A DNA stretch of 20,924 bases. Origin: Planctomycetota bacterium. Its GTDB lineage: Bacteria; Planctomycetota; Planctomycetia; Pirellulales; Thermoguttaceae. A model generated the notes under the pieces. That model was not told the DNA's origin. It saw nothing but the letters and a program-made list of their open reading frames with translations, and did no database searches. The position numbers were made by a program, and so were the translations under genes. How positions within the stretch are numbered: the stretch's first letter is position 1; every line of letters starts with the position of its first letter. The stretch is from contig JAHIKV010000184.1 in assembly GCA_018897395.1 (NCBI GenBank), positions 1 through 20,924 on the forward strand. The letters run 5' to 3'. Below, one piece after another: positions 6,564 to 14,815 of this stretch.

Positions 6564-7835
6564 ATGCAGGAAATCCTTTTCGGATACAAGCTGAACCCGA
6601 CCACCTGGGCGTATATTTCCGCGCTGATGATGGTCGGCATCTATTTCAAGTTCCAGCGGCTTTGGAGCGTGCGGAACTTGGACCTGGCGGCGCTGATCGC
6701 CTTCTCGCCCGGCTTGCTGCTGGTCTATCACGGTCTGTTGAAACAATGGCCGGAGCTGATCCAAACGGGATACGTCTGGCTGTTCGCCGTCGGCCTGTTC
6801 TTCCTGGTCCGTATGCTGTTGGACGCCGTGATGGTCCGCCGGCCGCTGCTGGACCCGAACCTTTCGGCCGGCGGCTTGGCGTTCACGGGTGCCGCCTTGC
6901 TGGTGTTCTTGATGGCCAACGTCATCACCAGTCCGAAAGAGCGATTGGAGTATTTGTTGGCCCAGCAGAAATCGCCCGCTTCGCACGGTCTCGGATACGC
7001 GCCGTTCCAGTCGTTTTCCAGCTTGTCCAACCAGGAAATCATCCTTGTCGATCCATCGCGTCCTGAAACCCCGCAGGGCCTTTCGCTCCGTGCGGCGGCC
7101 ACCCATGCCGTGGCGATTCTGGCGCACCTGGCCGTGGTGGCGGGCATGGTGTGGATCGGTTTCCGGCATTTCGACAATTTCCACACCGGCGTGGCGGCGG
7201 CCACACTCTATCTGCTGACTTTCTACACCAGTCAACTTACCAGCCAGGTGGAGCACGTCGCGCCGGCGGCGCTGCTGGTTTGGGCCATTGCGGCCTATCG
7301 ACGGCCCGCGGTCGCCGGCGTGCTGATCGGTCTGGCGGCGGGTCTGATCTTCTATCCGCTGTTCCTGCTCCCGTTGTGGTGCGGGTTCTATTGGCGGCGC
7401 GGCGCGATCCGATTCGTTTTGGGCGCGGCGGCGGCGCTGGCGGCGATGGTGATCCTGCTGGCCGTCATTTCGCCCGACTACGGAGCATTCGTTGCACAAC
7501 TGGGGCAAATGTTCGGCATTCGCAATCCATTCACGGCGCAGCTCTCGGGCTTCTGGGGATATTTCGACTCGGCGTATCGCATTCCGGTGGTGGCCGCGTT
7601 CGCGGCGCTTTGCGTCGGATTGGCCATTTGGCCGGCGCACAAGAACCTTGGCACGCTGCTGAGCTGTTCGGCGGCGGTGATGCTGGCGACCCAATTCTGG
7701 CACGCCGACCAAGGCGGCCTCTGCATGGCCTGGTTCCTGCCGCTGCTGATCCTGACCATCTTCCGCCCGAACCTCGAAGACCGCGTCGCGCTGTCGGCCG
7801 TCAGCCCGGCGTCGAGACGGAGAAGGAAGGGGTGA
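6564..7835 (+). CDS. Polytopic membrane protein, possibly GT87-like
   Basis: I do not recognise this family with certainty. The 423-residue product has about eleven or twelve hydrophobic segments (roughly 13-30, 40-57, 67-88, 103-121, 178-199, 208-222, 232-244, 249-276, 283-303, 340-355, 362-378 and 386-400) and a basic C-terminus ending SRRRRKG. A long hydrophilic loop lies at about 122-177. The segment around 246-275 (RRPAVAGVLIGLAAGLIFYP) is reminiscent of membrane-bound GT-C glycosyltransferases of the GT87/DUF2029 type, in which a 'G.l.gla...K..P' pattern is common. Here the usual basic residue is replaced, so I keep the functional assignment weak. It starts close after the GA/CT hairpin and converges on the third TA pair. 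Confidence 0.7.
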   Translation: MQEILFGYKLNPTTWAYISALMMVGIYFKFQRLWSVRNLDLAALIAFSPGLLLVYHGLLKQWPELIQTGYVWLFAVGLFFLVRMLLDAVMVRRPLLDPNLSAGGLAFTGAALLVFLMANVITSPKERLEYLLAQQKSPASHGLGYAPFQSFSSLSNQEIILVDPSRPETPQGLSLRAAATHAVAILAHLAVVAGMVWIGFRHFDNFHTGVAAATLYLLTFYTSQLTSQVEHVAPAALLVWAIAAYRRPAVAGVLIGLAAGLIFYPLFLLPLWCGFYWRRGAIRFVLGAAAALAAMVILLAVISPDYGAFVAQLGQMFGIRNPFTAQLSGFWGYFDSAYRIPVVAAFAALCVGLAIWPAHKNLGTLLSCSAAVMLATQFWHADQGGLCMAWFLPLLILTIFRPNLEDRVALSAVSPASRRRRKG

Positions 7836-7929
7836 GAAACGAGGGATGAGAGATAAAGGATGGTCGAGGACCGACTGACCGGGACATCGAAAGTATCCTT
7901 CCGCGTTTCAAGAAACGGCGTCTTCCGCG

Positions 7930-8190
7930 CTATCGATAGGCGTCTTTCCGATGTCGAACCCGAACAACTTCGACCAGGGGTAGTGTTTCGGCGATCTCAT
8001 ACACCACGCGGTAGTCGCCCACGCGAATGCGAAAAGAATTACCGCTTCCTTTCAACTTGCGGCAGCCACGGGGAAACGGATTCCGCGCCAATTGCCCAAC
8101 GGCCTCAACAATACGGGGAACGACGGAGCGATCCAGTCTCTTCAACTCTCTGACGGCGGATGCTTTCCATTCAATGCGGTAGGAGGCCAT
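7930..8190 (-). CDS. RelE-family toxin
   Basis: An 86-residue protein with the full RelE pattern: the strand and helix SYRIEWKASAVRELKRLDRS, the basic turn FPRGCRKLKGSGNSFRIRVG, the core DYRVVYEI, and the C-terminal RVRHRKDAYR, where arginine, histidine and tyrosine are typical of mRNA-cleaving RelE members. Length is standard. Its start overlaps the end of the upstream antitoxin gene by 20 nt. It converges on the membrane-protein gene. Confidence 0.88.
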   Translation of the reverse strand: MASYRIEWKASAVRELKRLDRSVVPRIVEAVGQLARNPFPRGCRKLKGSGNSFRIRVGDYRVVYEIAETLPLVEVVRVRHRKDAYR

Positions 8191-8377
8191 CCTTGTTCAA
8201 CTCCGTCAGCAGTTGCTCGTGAGAGACGGTCGATTCATTCTTGCGCTCGGCGGCGACCGCCAAGTCATCGAGGTCTTCCAGCAGTTCCTTGTACTCTTCG
8301 ATGGGAAGGATGACCGCTTTCTTGTTGCCGTCGCCGTCGGTCACGTATTGCGGATGAAACTGCGGCATTATGTCCAT
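8171..8377 (-). CDS. Phd/RelB-type antitoxin
   Basis: A 68-residue protein starting MDIMPQFHPQYVTDGDGNKK. The ILPIEEYKELLEDLDDLA segment is characteristic of Phd/YefM and related antitoxins that pair with RelE, and the charged C-terminus would wrap the toxin. I chose the start at 8377 because AGGAG lies 7 nt upstream (8385-8389, minus strand). The longer open frame from 8515 runs through a palindrome and is not needed. The two genes overlap and form one operon, antitoxin first. Confidence 0.82.
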   Translation of the reverse strand: MDIMPQFHPQYVTDGDGNKKAVILPIEEYKELLEDLDDLAVAAERKNESTVSHEQLLTELNKDGLLPH

Positions 8378-8384
8378 TGAAACA

Positions 8385-8389
8385 CTCCT
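8385..8389 (-). promoter_or_regulatory. Ribosome-binding site of the third antitoxin gene
   Basis: AGGAG on the minus strand stands 7 nt before the ATG at 8377. It decides that start over the longer in-frame extension. Confidence 0.6.
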
Positions 8390-8474
8390 GCCAACGCGGC
8401 AAACAATAATTTTTTCGTTGCCCGAACCTATTGTATAAGTATAGCGCCAATCGACGGCGGCCGCAAACCATAGG

Positions 8475-8543
8475 TTGGGGCGGCAGTTGTACTGCCGCCC
8501 CGTATCACCGTCCATTGGGGTGGCAGTACAACTACCACCCCAA
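8475..8543. repeat. Twin palindromes in inverted repeat
   Basis: Two hairpins sit side by side. The first has perfect 11-bp arms, GGGGCGGCAGT (8477-8487) and ACTGCCGCCCC (8491-8501). The second, GGGGTGGCAGT (8517-8527) with ACTACCACCCC (8531-8541), has one mismatch. Flanking TTGGGG and CCCCAA show the whole 69-bp unit is itself an inverted repeat. It may terminate the HEAT-repeat gene. Confidence 0.7.
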
Positions 8544-8574
8544 CGAAACCCATCAAATCACGATTGACGGAACT

Positions 8575-9834
8575 CTAGTCCCTCCGCGCGTCCAGAGACG
8601 GCGACGGTTTTTTTTGCGCGGCGTACCAGTACTTCCACGCCTGCTTGTCGAAGTTGAAGTTGCATCCGGTTATGGCGACCAGGGCGTCGAGCACGGCCTG
8701 GTTGGGGATTTGCCGGCGGATGTATTTTGGTTTGTTGCCCATCGAAAGCCCGGTGCCGCCCGAGCCGAAACTGGCGCTCATCCCGTCGCCGCCGGGGGTG
8801 ACGATCTTGAACTTGTGGGACGTGACCAGGGCATTGATCAACGGGCCGATCGACGACGGGTCTTTCATCCGGCCCAGGCCGATCGCCGCCAGATTGACCA
8901 CGATGTTGTCTTTGTCCCTGAGTTTGCCGACGAAATAGGCGGCCACTTCCGGCCGCTTCTTTTTTTCCAAGTGGTCCAGGCACGTCAGCCGCACTTCCTC
9001 GACCGGGTCGACGATCGACGCGATGGCCAGCGCGCGGGCCGACTCGGGCGTGTCGATCTTGGCCAACGCCGCGATCAACAACTTTCTTGCCCACGGGTCG
9101 GACTCGTCGCGCAGACCCATCATCAGGGCCTTGGTCGCGGCCGCGTCGTCGATGGCGCGGATGTTCTCCTGGGCCTGCCGGCTGCGGTCCGAATCGAGCC
9201 AGCCGCGCCAGCGCTTCAGCTTAATGAACCACTCCTGTTGCGACTCCTGCAAATTCCGTTTCTCCTCCAGCAGTTCGACCTCCTGCGGCAGCTTCCATTG
9301 TCCCTTGTAGCGGACGTAGCCGCGTTTGGTCATCACCTCTTCGCGCGTTGCCCACTGGCCGTCGACCTGGCTGTAGCCCAAAGCGCGGCGGGCATCCGCG
9401 TGGTCGGGGGCAAGCTCGATTACCCGGCGCAGGTGCGTCTGCCGCTGGGTGATTAGCCGCCGCTCGCGGCACCATTGGGCCAGTTCCCATTGGCCCTCGG
9501 CCGTGTCTGGATAGGTCGGCCGTATCCGCTCGTATTCGGCCTCCTCGGCGCGAGGGCGGAGCACCTTGCGGACCCGTGCGGCGTCGAGCGCGACCTTGAC
9601 GCCTTCGGCAACCTCGACGACGAAGCTCCGCCGAGGCGACTCTTGGGGATTGAGCAGCTTACCCGCCACTCGCCCACCGCCGACCAACTCTATACAGTGA
9701 ACGGCCGGAAGTGTAACTGTCTTCTCCATCCGAGAAGAATGTTTCACTTCTTTCTGTGCAACGTATAAAACCTCGGCCGAGCCGGTCGCGGAAAGCATTA
9801 ACAAAATAACGATAAGAGTGAGAATCGGCTTCAT
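8575..9834 (-). CDS. Secreted HEAT-repeat protein
   Basis: A 419-residue protein with a signal peptide (1-20, ending in GSA before E21). A beta-rich N-terminal region (about 38-95) contains VHCIELVGGGRVAGKL, a pattern seen in planctomycete export proteins. A helical middle (about 110-220) follows, with a TPR-like stretch at 128-152. Residues about 225-335 contain HEAT-type helical repeats, for example KALMMGLRDESDPWARKLLI and VAAYFVGKLRDKDNIVVNLA. The tail contains ITGCNFNFDKQAWKYWYAAQ, a planctomycete-like ending. HEAT repeats mediate protein binding; no enzyme motif is visible. The start at 9834 is chosen for its signal peptide; the open frame extends upstream to 10074 without family character. 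It is divergent from the EEP gene. Confidence 0.8.
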   Translation of the reverse strand: MKPILTLIVILLMLSATGSAEVLYVAQKEVKHSSRMEKTVTLPAVHCIELVGGGRVAGKLLNPQESPRRSFVVEVAEGVKVALDAARVRKVLRPRAEEAEYERIRPTYPDTAEGQWELAQWCRERRLITQRQTHLRRVIELAPDHADARRALGYSQVDGQWATREEVMTKRGYVRYKGQWKLPQEVELLEEKRNLQESQQEWFIKLKRWRGWLDSDRSRQAQENIRAIDDAAATKALMMGLRDESDPWARKLLIAALAKIDTPESARALAIASIVDPVEEVRLTCLDHLEKKKRPEVAAYFVGKLRDKDNIVVNLAAIGLGRMKDPSSIGPLINALVTSHKFKIVTPGGDGMSASFGSGGTGLSMGNKPKYIRRQIPNQAVLDALVAITGCNFNFDKQAWKYWYAAQKKPSPSLDARRD

Positions 9835-9923
9835 TGGTCCGTCCGGGGGCTTGCTCCAATCGGAAACGAAATGTTCTCCGGTTGCGACGGTTCGCCGGGC
9901 AATCGCGACAGTCCCTTTTCCAT

Positions 9924-9953
9924 AGTATACGAAACACAAGCGTGGGCGGGCAA
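9924..9953 (-). promoter_or_regulatory. Candidate sigma-70 promoter for the HEAT-repeat gene
   Basis: On the minus strand, TTGCCC (9953-9948) and TATACT (9929-9924) are separated by 18 nt, about 90 nt before the start at 9834. Each box matches the consensus at four and five of six positions. This is a pattern match only. Confidence 0.35.
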
Positions 9954-10054
9954 CGCATTTCCACCCCGGACTGCCTGCCGTGACGATTTTTCCGCCTGCA
10001 CACCCCCCAAATTGGCCTGGAATCGTCGGTCGCCAATCAGATACCCTACGCATC

Positions 10055-11059
10055 ATGGCCAAACAGATATTCATCCTGCTGGTGGTCGCCGCCGTGGCGG
10101 GGGGCGTCTACTTCTTCCTGAACTACGAGATACAGACGGAACTTCTAAACGGCAAGCCCGCCGGTTGGAAAATCGTCCCCAAAAAAGCCGAGGCGAGAAT
10201 GGAGGCGGCTGGCGGCGGCGACGCGGTCCCGTTCGACGCCCCGACGAGGCCGACCATCCGCATCGCCACCTTCCAGCTTGGCCGGCTCGACGAGGCCAAA
10301 CTGAGCAACCCCCGGGTAGCCGACGTGTTGGTCCGTTTCTTCCCACGGTTCGATCTGGTCGCCGTGCAGGGTGTTCGGGGTAAAAACCGCGGAGTGCTTG
10401 TCCGGCTGGTCGAGCGGATTAACGCCGCCACCGGCCGGAGCTACGACTTCGCCACCTGCCCCACCCAGCGCCGCGACGCCTTGGAACACTACAGCGCGTT
10501 CGTCTTCGATCGCGCCCGGATCGACGTCGATCGCCGCACGGTCCGTTTTGTCGAGGACCCGTTGGACCGTTTTCGCATCAAGCCGCTGGCCGGTTCGTTT
10601 CGGGTGCGCGGACCGGACGCGGCCGAGGCGTTCACCTTCACCCTGATCAACGTGGAGACCGACGACGACCACTCCGGCGCGGAGTTGGACCTGCTGGCCA
10701 AGGCGTACCGCGCCGTGCTGAACGACGGCCGAAACGAGGACGACATTATTCTGCTCGGCGACCTGAACGGCGACGACCAACATCTGGGAAGCTTGGGCAG
10801 ACTGCTGGGCGTGACGGCCTTGCTCTCGAAACTCTCGGACGCCTTCACCACTACACGCGGAACCCAACTGTTGGACAACATCCTCCTGGACCGCCGCGCA
10901 ACCAGCGAGTTCACTGGTCTGGTGGAAGTGATGGACGTGATGCGGGAGTTCGAGCTGACCATGCCGGGCGCGATGGAGGTCTCCGAGCACTTGCCCGTCT
11001 GGGCCGAGTTCAGCGCCTACGAAGGTGGCCTGCCTGGTAACGCGGCAAGCGGCAAGTAA
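10055..11059 (+). CDS. Membrane-anchored EEP-fold protein with altered active site
   Basis: A 334-residue protein with an N-terminal signal anchor (4-22) and an endonuclease/exonuclease/phosphatase fold (about 67-320). Family positions can be followed: IRIATFQLGR (68-77), DLVAVQGV (100-107), FTLINVETD (195-203), LLGDLNGD (233-240), DNILLDR (274-280) and SEHLPVWAEF (310-319). Active members normally have Asn in the first, Glu in 'QE', His in the third and Asp in 'SDH'. Here these are Gln74, Gly106, Glu201 and Glu311. Asp236, Asn238, Asp274 and His312 remain. I infer a membrane-bound pseudoenzyme or a protein with changed chemistry. The start at 10055 is chosen because the anchor begins there. 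It is divergent from the HEAT-repeat gene. Confidence 0.78.
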   Translation: MAKQIFILLVVAAVAGGVYFFLNYEIQTELLNGKPAGWKIVPKKAEARMEAAGGGDAVPFDAPTRPTIRIATFQLGRLDEAKLSNPRVADVLVRFFPRFDLVAVQGVRGKNRGVLVRLVERINAATGRSYDFATCPTQRRDALEHYSAFVFDRARIDVDRRTVRFVEDPLDRFRIKPLAGSFRVRGPDAAEAFTFTLINVETDDDHSGAELDLLAKAYRAVLNDGRNEDDIILLGDLNGDDQHLGSLGRLLGVTALLSKLSDAFTTTRGTQLLDNILLDRRATSEFTGLVEVMDVMREFELTMPGAMEVSEHLPVWAEFSAYEGGLPGNAASGK

Positions 11060-11073
11060 GTTCCGCCAAAGTC

Positions 11074-11099
11074 ATTTAGCCCCGGGTGAATACACCTCG
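11074..11099. repeat. Degenerate TTTAGC-anchored palindrome
   Basis: ATTTAGCCCC is followed by GGTG-AATA-CACC, a short stem with the same AATACAC core as the element at 155-179. The outer stem has decayed, which suggests an older copy of the family. Confidence 0.5.
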
Positions 11100-11150
11100 T
11101 TGTTCTACACAAGTTGGATATTGTGAAAGAGTTCCGTGTTTCGTAAAAAT

Positions 11151-11168
11151 ACGCCCGTTTACGGGCGT
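11151..11168 (+). terminator. Terminator-like hairpin after the EEP gene
   Basis: ACGCCCGT and ACGGGCGT form a perfect 8-bp GC-rich stem around TT, followed by TT and then GC-rich sequence. The T-run is short, so termination is plausible but not secure. Confidence 0.35.
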
Positions 11169-11189
11169 TTCCGCCGCAGGCGGTATTTG

Positions 11190-11399
11190 CAGCCCGTAAA
11201 AGTGCTCGCGCAGACTGTATTAGTGCTTGCGCAGGGTGTATAAGTACTTTTGCAGCCCGTAATAGTGCTCGCACAGCCTGTAAAAGTGCTCCGACAGCCG
11301 GGAAAAGTGTTCGCGCAGGCCGTAAAAGTGCTCCGACAGCCGGAAAAAGTGCTCGCGCAGGCCGTAAAAGTGCTCGCGCAGCTTGTAAAAGTGCTCTCG
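11190..11399. repeat. 21-bp tandem repeat array, ten in-phase copies
   Basis: Ten consecutive units begin with CAG at 11190, 11211, 11232, 11253, 11274, 11295, 11316, 11337, 11358 and 11379, and a partial unit follows at 11400. Most units resemble CAGCCCGTAAAAGTGCTCGC plus one base, with point changes but no length changes. The strict 21-bp spacing equals two turns of B-DNA, so equivalent bases face the same side of the helix. It lies about 85 nt before the methylase-helicase operon. Confidence 0.85.
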
Positions 11400-11485
11400 C
11401 AGGACGACGGAGTGTTCTTAAGTCCAGTAACACAAAGGGTTTAGGTCGCCTAGGGAAAAAAGGCTGTTGAGCATACGAATAAGAA

Positions 11486-14400
11486 ATGATAGAGTCCGAA
11501 AAACGCCCTGCGCAAGGGGCAGTATTGGGAAACGAGACCTTAATGAAGACCAATCTTGAGTCGCTTATTCAGGATCATGCCTCGATGATGGCCGATCAGA
11601 TGGTGAAAGCCGTTGAGTGGGCCGGATCGGAAGAAGACATCCGACATGCGGTGAACAAGCTCATCGACGAGTTCATCAAGAAAGCGGGGCTGACGGTCAA
11701 AGGCCGACATGAATATGGCCTCGCGGGCGGGCGTATCGACTCGAAATATGGCGGCGTGGTCATCGAATACAAAGACCCGAAAGGCGCGGGTAAGATCACG
11801 GAAGACAGGAACGCGCCGGGCGTCAAGGCCGTCGTCAAGCAGATCACGAAACGCTTCCGCGATTTGCAGGCCGAAGAACACGTCGGCATGGAGCGCATCT
11901 TCGGTGTGGGGTGCGACGGCGACACGTTCGTCTTTGTACGGATGCGCGGCGCCAAGATCGACGTAGAGGATCCGCAGCCGGTCACGCAGCACACCGTCGA
12001 ACGCCTGCTCAGGGCCATCGTCTCGCTGGGCGCGCGCGGGCTTTCGTTCACGCCCGAGAACCTGGCCGCCTACTTCGGCTCCAAAAGCACGAGTGCGCAG
12101 GAAGGTGTCCGGCTAATTCACGACCTGATCCACGAGACCGACAGCCCCAAGGCCAAGACCTTCTTCCGGCAGTGGCAGATCCTCTTCGGCGAGGTATGCG
12201 GCTACGACATCCACGGCCAGAGCGCCAAGGTCAAGAAACTGGCCAAGCACTACGGGGTGCTCAATCCCAACCCCGCTGAACTACTCTTCGCCGTCCACAC
12301 CTACTACGCCATATTCATGAAAATGTTGGCCGCCGAGATCGTTTCCTCGTTTTCGCCACTCGGAACCTCAACGCTCAAGAAACTCAATTCCGCGCCCACT
12401 TCGGCCAAGTTGCGGGACGAACTGCACAATCTCGAACAGGGCGGTATCTGGTCGCAACTCGGCATCCGCAACTTCCTCGAAGGGGATCTTTTTTCCTGGT
12501 ATCTCGACGCCTGGAACGACGGCTGCGCCGAGGCCGTCCGCGCCATGACGCAGTCCCTCGACCAGTTCGACCCGACAACGCTCAGCGTCGATCCCGCCGA
12601 ATCGCGCGACCTGCTCAAGCAACTCTACCAACAGCTTTTCCCCAAGTCCGTCCGCCACGACCTCGGCGAATACTACACGCCCGACTGGCTGGCCGAACTC
12701 GTCCTCAATGAACTCGGCTACGACGGCAACCCGGACAAGCGCCTGCTCGATCCCGCTTGCGGCTCGGGCACGTTCCTCGTCATGGCGCTCAACCGCGTCA
12801 AGACCTGGTACGACGAACACCGCCACGAGTGCGGTTTCGGCGAGGACGAACTCCTGCGCAAGGTTCTAAGCAACATCATCGGCTTCGACCTCAACCCCCT
12901 AGCCGTCATGGCGGCGCGGACCAACTACATGATGGCCATCCGCGACCTGCTGCGACACGGTGGCGACATCGAACTGCCCGTCTATCTCTGTGACTCGATC
13001 ATGACGCCGTCGGAATACGGCGATCTCTTCACAGGCGGCCTGGATAACGTGCGACAACTCAAGACCAGCGCGGGCGATTTCAATATCCCCACGGAAGTTG
13101 CCGGAAACCGCGACCATATCGGACGCTATGCCGACACGCTCGAATTCTGCATCCGCAATCGCTATTCGCCGGGAGAATTCCTTGAACGCTGCGAGGCTGA
13201 AGGCATCCCCGCGACAGAAGGCGAACTCCATAAGGAACTCTATCGCCATCTCCTGCGACTCGACGCCGACAACCAGAACGGCATCTGGGCACGGATCATC
13301 AAGAACGCCTTTGCCCCACTGTTTATCGGCGAGGTGGATTATGTAGCGGGTAATCCGCCGTGGGTTAATTGGGAAAACCTGCCTAATGACTATCGTCAGT
13401 CCACAGCCCCGCTGTGGCAGGAATACGACCTTTTCCGGCAAAAAGGTTACAAGGCAAAACTTGGCGGGGGGAAAGACGACATCTCGATTCTGATGACCTA
13501 CGTGGCCCACGATGCCTATCTCGCCGAGGGCGGACGCCTGGGTTTCGTTATCACACAATCCGTCTTCAAAACGGTCGGCGGCGGCGAAGGCTTCCGGTCG
13601 TTTGAGTATGAGGCGGACGGAACGAAATGGTATCTCCCACCCTTGGCCGTCCATGACCTGAGCGACTTTCAGCCCTTTGAAGGCGCCACCAATCGAACGG
13701 CGGTCATCATCGTGGGGAAGAAAAGACGCACCTTCTCATATCCCGTTCCTTACACAGTGTGGAAAAAAATGGCGCGCGGCAAGATTGCTTCGGAGTTGGA
13801 ATTGCACGAAGTGAGAGCGGCAACGGCGCGCACGAAACTGGCCGCCCAACCTGTTCGGAGTGAGGAACGAACCTCACCTTGGCTCACCGCGCCGAACCAT
13901 GCGCTTTCCGGCATTCAGAAAGTAATCGGTCAGAGCGACTACAAAGCCTACGCGGGTTGTTGTACGTGGCTGAACGCAGTCTATTGGATTCGCGTCCTGG
14001 AGAAGCGCCCCAACGGCGATCTTGTTATTGAGAACCTGCATGATGTTGGCAAGATCAAGGTTTCGCATGTGCAGACGGTTATCGAACCCGACTTGGTCTA
14101 TCCTCTCCTTCGTGGAAGAGACGTTCAGCGCTGGCACGCCGAGCCGTCCGCGCACATTATCCTTGCGAACCGAACGGACAAACTGGCAGGCATCCCCGAA
14201 TCCGAAATGAAGCGACGCTGGCCCAAGACCTACGCCTACCTGAAGCAATTCGAGGGCGATCCCGTGAAGCCGGTCCGCGGAACACTACGCGGCCGCTCCG
14301 GCTATCGCCAGTACTTCAAGCCCACCGATCCCTTCTATTCCATGTACAACGTCGGCCCCTACACGATGGCGGAGTGGAAGATAGTCTGGAACAGGATAGA

Positions 14401-14806
14401 TACAAGACTTCAGGCAACCGTTACCGGGGTTGACCCGCTGCAGCGGACTATCCTTACTCAGGAAACGCATACTAATGCGCCAATGCAATCTAGCCAAGAA
14501 GCCTACTACTTTGCAGCGGCTTTCAATAGTTCGCCTTGCGATTTACTCGTGCGAAGCTATTCCATGGGTAAGAGCTTTGGTAGCCCTCATGTGATGCAAT
14601 CACTATCCATTCCATTGTTCAACAGTAGTATCGAGACGCATTTGTCTCTTTCGTCACTTGCGAAGAAATGCCACGCGGCAGCCTCAAAGGGAAATGCGGA
14701 CGCCGTGGCGGCTTTGGAGTCTGAAATCGATGAAGTGGCGGCAAAGGTCTGGGGCATCACCGACGCGGAACTGAAAGCAATCCAAAAGGCGCTGGCCGAT
14801 ATGTAG
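11486..14806 (+). CDS. Nuclease-motif and N6-adenine DNA methylase fusion
   Basis: A 1106-residue protein. The N-terminal region (about 20-185) carries a PD-(D/E)XK-like nuclease motif: GRIDSKYGGVVIEYK, with Asp85, Glu94 and Lys96, as in type I restriction R-subunit N-domains. A helical linker follows. The methylase core has GEYYTPDWLAELVL (394-407), the S-adenosylmethionine motif DPACGSGTF (422-430), GFDLNPLAV (466-474) and the catalytic NPPW (623-626). The C-terminal third (about 800-1050) looks like a target-recognition region of Eco57I-type enzymes, ending in FGSPHVMQSLSIP. Cutting, modification and recognition could thus sit in one chain. ATG at 11543 (residue 20, MKTNLESLIQ) is an equally plausible start. 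It is coupled to the helicase gene downstream. Confidence 0.85.
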   Translation: MIESEKRPAQGAVLGNETLMKTNLESLIQDHASMMADQMVKAVEWAGSEEDIRHAVNKLIDEFIKKAGLTVKGRHEYGLAGGRIDSKYGGVVIEYKDPKGAGKITEDRNAPGVKAVVKQITKRFRDLQAEEHVGMERIFGVGCDGDTFVFVRMRGAKIDVEDPQPVTQHTVERLLRAIVSLGARGLSFTPENLAAYFGSKSTSAQEGVRLIHDLIHETDSPKAKTFFRQWQILFGEVCGYDIHGQSAKVKKLAKHYGVLNPNPAELLFAVHTYYAIFMKMLAAEIVSSFSPLGTSTLKKLNSAPTSAKLRDELHNLEQGGIWSQLGIRNFLEGDLFSWYLDAWNDGCAEAVRAMTQSLDQFDPTTLSVDPAESRDLLKQLYQQLFPKSVRHDLGEYYTPDWLAELVLNELGYDGNPDKRLLDPACGSGTFLVMALNRVKTWYDEHRHECGFGEDELLRKVLSNIIGFDLNPLAVMAARTNYMMAIRDLLRHGGDIELPVYLCDSIMTPSEYGDLFTGGLDNVRQLKTSAGDFNIPTEVAGNRDHIGRYADTLEFCIRNRYSPGEFLERCEAEGIPATEGELHKELYRHLLRLDADNQNGIWARIIKNAFAPLFIGEVDYVAGNPPWVNWENLPNDYRQSTAPLWQEYDLFRQKGYKAKLGGGKDDISILMTYVAHDAYLAEGGRLGFVITQSVFKTVGGGEGFRSFEYEADGTKWYLPPLAVHDLSDFQPFEGATNRTAVIIVGKKRRTFSYPVPYTVWKKMARGKIASELELHEVRAATARTKLAAQPVRSEERTSPWLTAPNHALSGIQKVIGQSDYKAYAGCCTWLNAVYWIRVLEKRPNGDLVIENLHDVGKIKVSHVQTVIEPDLVYPLLRGRDVQRWHAEPSAHIILANRTDKLAGIPESEMKRRWPKTYAYLKQFEGDPVKPVRGTLRGRSGYRQYFKPTDPFYSMYNVGPYTMAEWKIVWNRIDTRLQATVTGVDPLQRTILTQETHTNAPMQSSQEAYYFAAAFNSSPCDLLVRSYSMGKSFGSPHVMQSLSIPLFNSSIETHLSLSSLAKKCHAAASKGNADAVAALESEIDEVAAKVWGITDAELKAIQKALADM

Positions 14807-14810
14807 GAGG
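14805..14810 (+). promoter_or_regulatory. Perfect ribosome-binding site overlapping the methylase stop
   Basis: AGGAGG begins inside the TAG stop (14804-14806) of the methylase gene and stands 5 nt before the helicase ATG at 14816. This arrangement strongly suggests translational coupling and a fixed ratio of the two proteins. Confidence 0.8.
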
Positions 14811-14815
14811 ATTCC

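Larger units (their letters stand above)
11060..11485. other. Intergenic stretch with palindromes and a tandem array
   Basis: No gene is supported here. In order, it contains a degenerate TTTAGC palindrome (11074-11099), a perfect hairpin (11151-11168), a small CCGCC/GGCGG hairpin (11171-11183) and the 21-bp tandem array (11190-11399). About 85 nt without clear structure lead to the methylase gene. The array stays open on the minus strand because its period is a multiple of three; I do not treat that frame as coding. Confidence 0.6.

Noticed and set aside
6234..7712. 492-codon minus-strand open frame
   Set aside because: It runs through the GA/CT repeat and the membrane protein in antisense; its composition (Gln, Arg, His) is that of a mirror of hydrophobic codons.
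11190..11399. CRISPR array
   Set aside because: The units are contiguous 21-bp repeats with no spacers and no cas genes nearby.
11017..11553. 178-codon minus-strand frame through the 21-bp array with ALLRPAR heptads
   Set aside because: A period of 21 bp keeps any stop-free frame open; the flanking parts of the frame resemble no protein, heptads contain prolines, and no good start signal is present.
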